64,000 nt of DNA, from contig NC_045142.1 in NCBI RefSeq assembly GCF_008831285.2, positions 19,781,354 through 19,845,353 on the forward strand. The letters are read 5' to 3'. The stretch comes from Nymphaea colorata. Its lineage: Eukaryota; Streptophyta; Magnoliopsida; Nymphaeales; Nymphaeaceae. The first letter of the stretch is position 1, and each line of letters starts with the position of its first letter. Below are positions 57,656-64,000 of this stretch, piece by piece. The notes beneath the pieces are model-generated. The model was not told the DNA's origin. It searched no databases and worked only from the letters and a program-made list of their open reading frames with translations. The translations under genes and the position numbers were made by a program.

Positions 57656-58061
57656 TTACCCACTGCTCTTCCAAGATAATCCAAGATGCCCTCTATTGTT
57701 CCTTGCAACACCACCTTTCAAATCAAATAGAACTTGAACATCATATTTGAAAAGAATTAACATGGCATTATTATGAGAACAGTTTCACACAGAAGAAACC
57801 TCAAAATGATTGAATGTGGTCAGACTAAGAGAAATGATATTGAAAGATATACAAAATGTGTCATTTCTAATATTCTAACATTTAGATCCACAAGAGGGTG
57901 GGGGGGAGGGGGGAGAGAGATAAACCTACAATAACCACGAACACACAATTATGACCAAATAAAACCCCGTTGTACTTATAGGTGACAAAAGTATAGAACT
58001 TTTGTTCCTATAATAAACAATTCATTTCTAAGTGTTGGATTATATTCATGGCTGGACTCGA

Positions 58062-61000
58062 TGTTAAAAACTCAAATTTTTCAACATCAGAATTGGAGCA
58101 ATGTCAAAATTTTACAAAAAAATACGAAAAAATGCAATTTCAAAGCAAATTTCAAATCTAAAGAACAATTTAAATTCAAATCATGAATTTGACTCGTGAC
58201 ACGAATCCTAACATAGGATTATGAGTCCAAACTGGATTCAATTAGAATTTGAAATCCCAATCCAATTACCAATGTCATTTGAAATCCATATCCGATTGCA
58301 AAATTCAAATTTTGATTTAAATCTGAGAATTACATCTAATTCGGTCTAGAATGATGTGTGGGACCCACATGTAGTGCCACCTAGGTCATGTGGTCAAAAG
58401 CCCCCAAGGGGTTACGCACTTCTTCTTTTCAAAAATATCTCCTCATAGTTACTTTACTTAGTCAAAGTACAATTTAGCTCAATCAAGATCTTTCCTAACT
58501 CAAATTCATCAAATTATCTCAATCAAATCAATATCAGCTTGCAGATGAGCTTCGACTTTGGTTATTTGGTCAAATTTGACTAATTTAGACAATTGTGCCC
58601 TTCTATAATCAAATTGAGATTTCAGAACTTAAATTGGGATTTTATGAAAGGAAAATGTACATTTTAATTTGTCAAATATATAAATCAAAAAATTGAAATT
58701 CAATATTTAAAACCAAATTTTGATTCAATTGAGATCCATTTTCAATCAAATTATGGACGAAAATACCTTTTTAAGCCAAATTTAATAAAATTTTCAAAAT
58801 TTATTCAAATTTAAATTCAATTGTTATAATTCAATAACATTTAGAGCTTAGTATTTTTGAGGTCTTCATCAAATTGCTGCAGCAATGAGCTAGAAGGAAA
58901 AGCCAAGGAGGAGAAAAAAAAATCATCCAAGCCCCCTTCCCTCTCTCACATTTCCTTCTTCACCTTCCCTATTCTCTTTATCGATTTTGCCAAGTTAGGT
59001 TGCTTAAGTGAACCTTACTTAGGATTTTCATGGTGAGAAGCTCTCTCTTCCCCACTGCAAATTCCACAAGTAAGCCATTCTTCTTCTTACTTTGCTAAGC
59101 TTGAATCCAAGTTTGGATTCTTGCTTAGGATTGCTTGAATTAGAAAACAAGCAAAGAGGAAGATCAAGCATCAAGACCGACCATAAAGTAGGTAATTCCA
59201 ATCCATTTTTCTTATATTTCAGTTTCTTGCTATTTATTTTTAATTCCAGCACTCATGGGAAGGATTTATTTTCATATTTTTCATGGTTGGGAATGACGTC
59301 CAGCTAAAGAAAAAGCCACAAATCAAATGTATATATCAACGCATGATGCATGCATGAATCAGTGATTTCCACGTGAGAAAGAGGTTTGCTATAGTATATA
59401 TAATATAAATGCCAATTATGGGCGACACATTCTTATAAAAGTGATCCACCTTTGCATGGTGAAATTAAAGATGAACAGCTTGAGTGTTCTCTTATTTCCT
59501 TTCATTTAAAAGTCATTTTAATTTGTGTTTTTTTTATTTTAATTGATCAAGGGCGGTAGAGGGGATTAGAAACCAGTTTTCAATCTCCCTACGTAAAGAA
59601 ACCCAGCCATTAATCATCATGATTCATAGGCCATGTGATCCCTCGTTAAACTTTCATTTGGAGGGATAACGTGTGCACATATATATATATATGCACGTGC
59701 GATCTCTTGATTAAGAGTCATGCTTTTCTTTTAAAATCAGGTTGAAACATGTTTTCAAGTTGATTTTAAGAAAAGAAGATCATTCTGTTGATTTTCATAG
59801 TGCGAAGGTATGAAATCGCTTTCATTTCATCTTAAAGTTTTGCTTAATTCCAGCAACTCATACACAAAGTGTATGTAATTTGCTGAAATTAGATCATACT
59901 TTACAGGGGTTGGTTTAGAAATTTTAAAGTTTACATGCTTGACATGCTAATGTTAAGCCACAAAGTGGCTATGTCTTCTAGAACAATAAAAAGTTTTAAT
60001 CCTATCTAATCGGCTCTCTAAAATTCCTTTTAGAAATTGTTGATTTCATTAATCAATTTTCAAACTTACATGAAATTGATTATATTTCAAGAACAATGTA
60101 AGATCATACTTAAGACCCTAATCTTTATATCCCCTAAAGAACAAAATCAAAAGTGTTTTAATAGTCCAAGAAATGGATGGATTTTTTAGCACAAGAATTT
60201 GGAATTTAGCTTGATTTTGGGGAGAAAGAAAAGTTATTAAATTCCATGACATGAATGAGAGCATGTGGCACATGCTTTTTGCCGACTTGGATGTTTAGTT
60301 CACATGGAGTCAAACTGAATTTCATCATTTTCTAAGAGTCAAACACTCTTATAATCAATATTTAATTTTAAATCATTTAAATTGGAATAAAAATCTGATT
60401 TTTATGGCAATTTTGAGGAAAATAGATAATAGCCACGTTTCCCCAATATTTAAAAGGTGGATTTCATCTTCATTTGCCTAAATTTTAATTCTTTTGAGAT
60501 TCTCATCCATGACACAAGTTTATAGACTGCTTCTCTAACTTGTGCTTGAGAATATGATAAGCACATTTAAAGAAAGTCCTATATTTTAATTAAAATCAAT
60601 CTTTAAGTGTATATTGTATGATGTGTGATTTCATATGAATAGACTTTGAGAGATTATGAGAGAGGTGAGCGTGAATGTTTCAAATGAATGAACTTTGAGA
60701 GATTATGAGAGAGTGAAGAATCTATGTCTCATATAGTTTCGTTTTGTATTTCGCACGTTCACACTCACTCAAAGTCAATAGTACCACATGCATCTTCTCA
60801 AGAAATTAAGTGATTCAAATTTGAGTTGCAAAAAAATGGTGACCATGTCATATTGCAACAAGAATTTGTGAACTTCACTTAACTTTCAAAGAAAACACAA
60901 GCGTGCATTAATAATCTTGGCCAAAATATATTTAGAAAACAACACATTTTGTAATAATTTGGAACCTATGTTTCATCACTAGAATGAACTCTACCTAACT

Positions 61001-61560
61001 AAAACCCAAGTTTCTAATATTTTATACCAAATCACATGATTTGGCAAAAGAAAATTTTTCTTGCTAAGGTTACTTAGCCATTTTCTCAAAACTTGATCAT
61101 AAGATGTTCACAATTTCAATCCAAAACTCATCTTCAGTTCACAACAAAAAAGTTAATTTCAATCTTCAAAATCCCCAATTAAACTATTTTCAAGAATCAT
61201 GGATTTCAAAACAAATGGCACAACAAAGGTTTTCAAATCAACTTGAAAACCCTCCAATCTTCAAATAACATACAAAAAAAAATCATTTTCCAAGGAATCT
61301 ATTTTTGAATACAAGTTCAAATCACTTATTCAAGATGAACTTTGATTCTTGAATCCAAAACCTCAATGCACAAGCATATAGGATTTGCATCAATAACTTG
61401 TACATGGTCTGAATAATCCTTAGTCCTTGGTCCAATTACCCCTGTGAAAAGCGGCAGGAATGGTTCGACCTCGTACCGACGGGCAGATCCCTTTCGCATG
61501 AATTTTTTTTTCAAAATTAATTAAAAAAAATTGCTGATTGTGCATTCAACGCCCTCGAGG
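58062..61560. mobile_element. Probable long LTR of a large retrotransposon
   Basis: Homology to the AP1 downstream region stops at about 58,056, and the following sequence starts TGTTAAAAACTC, an LTR-like beginning. The next 3.5 kb has no ORF above about 75 codons, is rich in CAAATTT/GAAATTC words, and holds a leader-like pyrimidine-rich stretch (58,925-59,060). The look is that of the long LTRs of Gypsy Del/Tekay-type elements. No second LTR or primer-binding site was found in the window, so superfamily and right end remain uncertain. Confidence 0.4.
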
Positions 61561-62489
61561 ACAGGGTAGGGGCCCGTCATCATCTGTCTAAAGATTTATT
61601 GGATCATATACAAGTTGTGTGGGATATCAATTGCACAGAACTTTCATGCATACCGGCATCATGTAGTAAACATTGAGGAGATTCCATGAACCCCTTTTAC
61701 TTCAATTTGTCATACCATCCTCAATTTAGGAGTTGTATGAATCCCATGTATGCTCTCAAATCTTTAAATCTATCTTGTGGGAATTTATGCAACAATGCCA
61801 TCTATTTTGCATCTTCTCATGAGTTTTTTTTTTAGAAAAACAAATCCTTACCTACATCATATCTCAGTCGCTCAGTTTCCGGGCTATTTCTAGGACATTA
61901 GTCTAAGATGTAGCCTTATAACTAGACCACCCAATTGGACTAAAAAGTCTCCTGATTAGTACCAAAATGGACAATAGTCCCGATATATCGATGGGTGAAC
62001 AAGGAGATTGGAGAGCCCAAATCTAGAGAACCCTTGGAAGAGTCTATGCTAGTACCATATATTTGGTATATAGGTATACATTGAACTTGGGATAAATCAG
62101 GAACAATTTACCCATTTATTCTCCATAGGTTCCAAGATCAATTTTCAAAACAATGCATATAGGCAAAAGTCCTAGGGAATGCATTATCAAATTTTCATTA
62201 ATTGCTTGTTTGAATGCATGAGATGTGATGTTTTACAACGCCTCCAAACCCATGTCCAAAGCCAAAACTCTTCTCAAGTTTCGATTGGGCCAATTTATGT
62301 CAACATCTAATACTTTCTTTTGTCCAGATAAACTCAGAAAGCATTTTCCCATATGACCACATCCTATTCGGGTCATGTCAAGGGCGATCTGGATTTCGCA
62401 TCATCCCAAATGGAGTCTACCTACCTCAGTAGTGTCATTAATTGTACCCAACTTTCCGATGTATGTTGTTGGGCCACTTAGAAGATTGT
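61561..62489. other. Non-coding or decayed retroelement sequence
   Basis: No ORF with a domain. It lies between the putative LTR and the plant mobile domain fragment and may be interior sequence of the same element. Confidence 0.35.
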
Positions 62490-62990
62490 GGTCTCGAAGA
62501 AGCAGCCAGTCTTGCCATGCAACCTGTTAACAACAGTCTAATTCATGTGATTGTTGAAAGATAGAACCCAAGAACCAGCACATTCTGGTTCACATGGAGT
62601 GAAATGACAATCACTCTAGATGGGTTTTCTAGCATTATGGGTTTGCCAGAACCAAAAGGTGATCCAAGAGGACCAATTGAAGACTAGTTCCTTGAGAACC
62701 AAGGTCAAGTCAATACTCTAGAAGTAGCCTGTAAACTCACAGGAAAACGAAGCTGGCCCTTTCTAGAGAAAGATGGACATCAATACCTCCAACTACACGA
62801 ACTTGGTGAAACATATTTCCAATATGTCAACCCTACTTTACTATCTAGAAGTGTTGCAGACAAGTACAAAAACGCGGATGTCGAAACGTTTACCAAAACA
62901 ACAGAGCCGCCTAGGGCGAACCTAGGTAAGTTACCCCTTGGATTCACAAGTCTGAGATCTTTTGAGCGGTCGCAAATGGATCAACATCTG
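62490..62990 (+). pseudogene. Plant mobile domain (PMD) fragment
   Basis: One frame reads NNSLIHVIVER, stop, NPRTSTFWFTWSEMTITLDG, then FSSIMGLPEPKGDPRGPIED, stop, and FLENQGQVN onward. This fits the PMD core 'aLveRW.p.thtF....gEmt.TL.dva.llGLp..G', found in MAIN-like host proteins and in Gypsy and Mutator-type transposons. Only the N-terminal third of the domain is clear; the following 100 codons are open but diverged. Two in-frame stops make it non-functional. Its setting beside LTR-like sequence favours a transposon-borne PMD rather than a host gene. Confidence 0.65.
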
Positions 62991-64000
62991 CGCCCATGTT
63001 TGTTTTGCTTTAGCACTTTGTTTTAGTTGCTTTTGTAACGTCTCAGTTTGAGACACTTAGAATCGTCTTGCATTTGTCTCATCTCAGGTTAGAGCTTTAG
63101 AACCGAGACACTTTTGATGTATATAAGTCTTGTAGAAACCCTAAACACATTTTATGCCAATGAAGAATTGAGTATCGTTTTCACTCTCCTTCTCCGTGTG
63201 GGGATTGTCTTCTCCACTTGTTCTCAACCGACGGTGGCCAGAGCTCTTCTCCAACCCCAACCGGCGTGGTCGGAGCTCTTGTTTCACCCATGGGATTCCT
63301 CTTTCTCTTCATCTTCTCTCTATTAAAGTCCTTTCTTCCATAGCCGAGTGGATTCAAGGTTGTAGATCTCGTGAAGGGGCTACCAGCGACCTCCTTCAAT
63401 GGTTCTTCATACCACCTATGTATCCCAACCAGCAAGGTATTATTCAATCCATGGTGCATTCGTCCTAACCACAAGAACATTTAGAGGCTGGGATTGATCT
63501 ATGGGAAGGCTGCATAGGAGAATGAGGTTCAACACTTGGGTGATTTCTTCCTATGTAGCATCGACGACCGGCATCCTTTGAAGATAGGCAAGTACTCGTT
63601 CTCCCCTTGGTAGTTCCATTTGAAGGTTGTTCTATAGATCTGAATGAACTAGCCCTAAGGCACACGATCTGGCCCATCTTTCATGGTCCCAGGGTTTTAA
63701 AATGGCAAAACTAGTTGTAGATCCTAGATCGGGTGAAGGAAGAAGCTGCTTAGGGATGGCACGGTTCTATCCTTTCCACGGGGCAGTTCTACATCGGAAT
63801 CTTAAGGCTGAACCCTGAGTTTGATCGAGACATCTCTAACCACCGACAGCCCTCATTCAACATTTGTAGTGGAAAAGAGATTCGGGAGAAAGCTGTCATT
63901 CGACGGCCATCGAGATCCTATTCTTCAGTTGGATCTAAGCTGCTGGAACCACCACAACCACAGCTAGAACAAGGGGCAGGTTCCAACAAAACTGGTGTGT
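62991..64000. other. LTR- or leader-like region at window edge
   Basis: GTCTCAGTTTGAGAC (63,042-63,056) is an inverted repeat. A TATA-like TGTATATAAG at 63,117-63,126 is followed 30-60 bases later by a leader-like sequence and a mixed stretch with several 60-99 codon ORFs on both strands, none with a recognised domain. This could be part of an LTR and untranslated leader. The window ends before it can be resolved. Confidence 0.3.

Larger units (their letters stand above)
55380..57720 (-). pseudogene. Unidentified multi-exon gene remnant, copy 2
   Basis: Same minus-strand exon series as 12,538-14,170: 57,663-57,720 (VVLQGTIEGILDYLGRAV), about 57,165-57,225 (FKVVKDSKGDILFE), 56,575-56,625 (with a good TTTTGCAG acceptor and GTAAGA donor), 56,430-56,490, 56,040-56,320, 55,615-55,759 and about 55,400-55,500. 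The 145-bp exon 55,615-55,759 is identical in length to 12,743-12,887 and remains open with about six amino-acid changes. The FYDFVLFD exon has lost one base, and the VEIKK exon carries indels, so this copy is dead. It also has about 38 bp at 56,135-56,172 (GTTAATG...TTACAG) absent from copy 1. The family is not recognised. Confidence 0.5.
51340..58056. repeat. Paralogous block D, copy 2
   Basis: Partner of 11,991-15,216 in the same orientation. It is interrupted by a MITE (51,567-51,856), a Copia element (51,927-55,259), about 220 bp at 56,800-57,025 and about 390 bp at 57,265-57,655. Homology runs to TTCATGGCTGGAC at 58,056, four bases short of the base matching the AP1 stop codon, then ends where a TG-starting AT-rich block begins. 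Confidence 0.8.

Overview
This window is nuclear DNA from a flowering plant. The evidence is introns with GT/AG borders, Copia and LINE retroelements with plant-type domains, small inverted-repeat transposons, long TA/CA/GA microsatellites, aspartic protease genes of the nepenthesin type and a plant mobile domain fragment. It is AT-rich, gene-poor and built mostly of duplicated and decayed repeats. I cannot name the species. No rRNA, intact tRNA, CRISPR array or prokaryotic operon is visible, and no gene in the window looks both complete and intact.

Layout. From 1 to 11.6 kb there are scattered copies of a local repeat family, a minisatellite, a Copia relic on the minus strand (8.5-9.37 kb) abutting one on the plus strand (9.37-9.87 kb), and microsatellites. 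From 12.0 to 15.2 kb lies a block with exons of an unidentified multi-exon gene on the minus strand, followed by aspartic protease copy AP1 (15.2-16.55 kb, minus), which has one frameshift and altered catalytic residues. From about 18.92 to 32.5 kb there is a tandem duplication of a unit of roughly 6.6-7.0 kb. Its breakpoints are a CA microsatellite and the middle of a protease gene, giving a half-gene (AP2, 25.4-25.9 kb) and a fuller but broken copy (AP3, 32.0-33.9 kb). From 34.3 to 39.6 kb lies a decayed L1-type LINE. From 41.0 to 43.5 kb a block carrying a tRNA-like SINE candidate is directly duplicated around a Copia integrase relic. From 44.3 to 45.7 kb is a second copy of the 6.1-7.3 kb block. 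At 48.8-49.4 kb there is a GC-richer tandem repeat of about 240 bp. From 51.3 to 58.06 kb lies a second copy of the 12.0-15.2 kb block, expanded by a MITE, an internally deleted Copia element with matching target-site duplications, and two other insertions. Where the protease gene should follow, homology stops at the start of a long AT-rich block that may be the LTR of a large retrotransposon. The last 3 kb hold a plant mobile domain pseudogene fragment and LTR-like sequence.

How the parts relate. The proteases AP1, AP2 and AP3 share strand and setting and look like remnants of one tandem gene cluster. The paralogous blocks act as internal empty-site controls, so several transposon insertions can be dated relative to the duplications and their boundaries fixed from the sequence alone. 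I saw no convincing new biological system. The most useful observations are the microsatellite-to-gene duplication junction, the decay pattern of the protease cluster, the unidentified exon set kept in two copies, and the MITEs with empty-site support.
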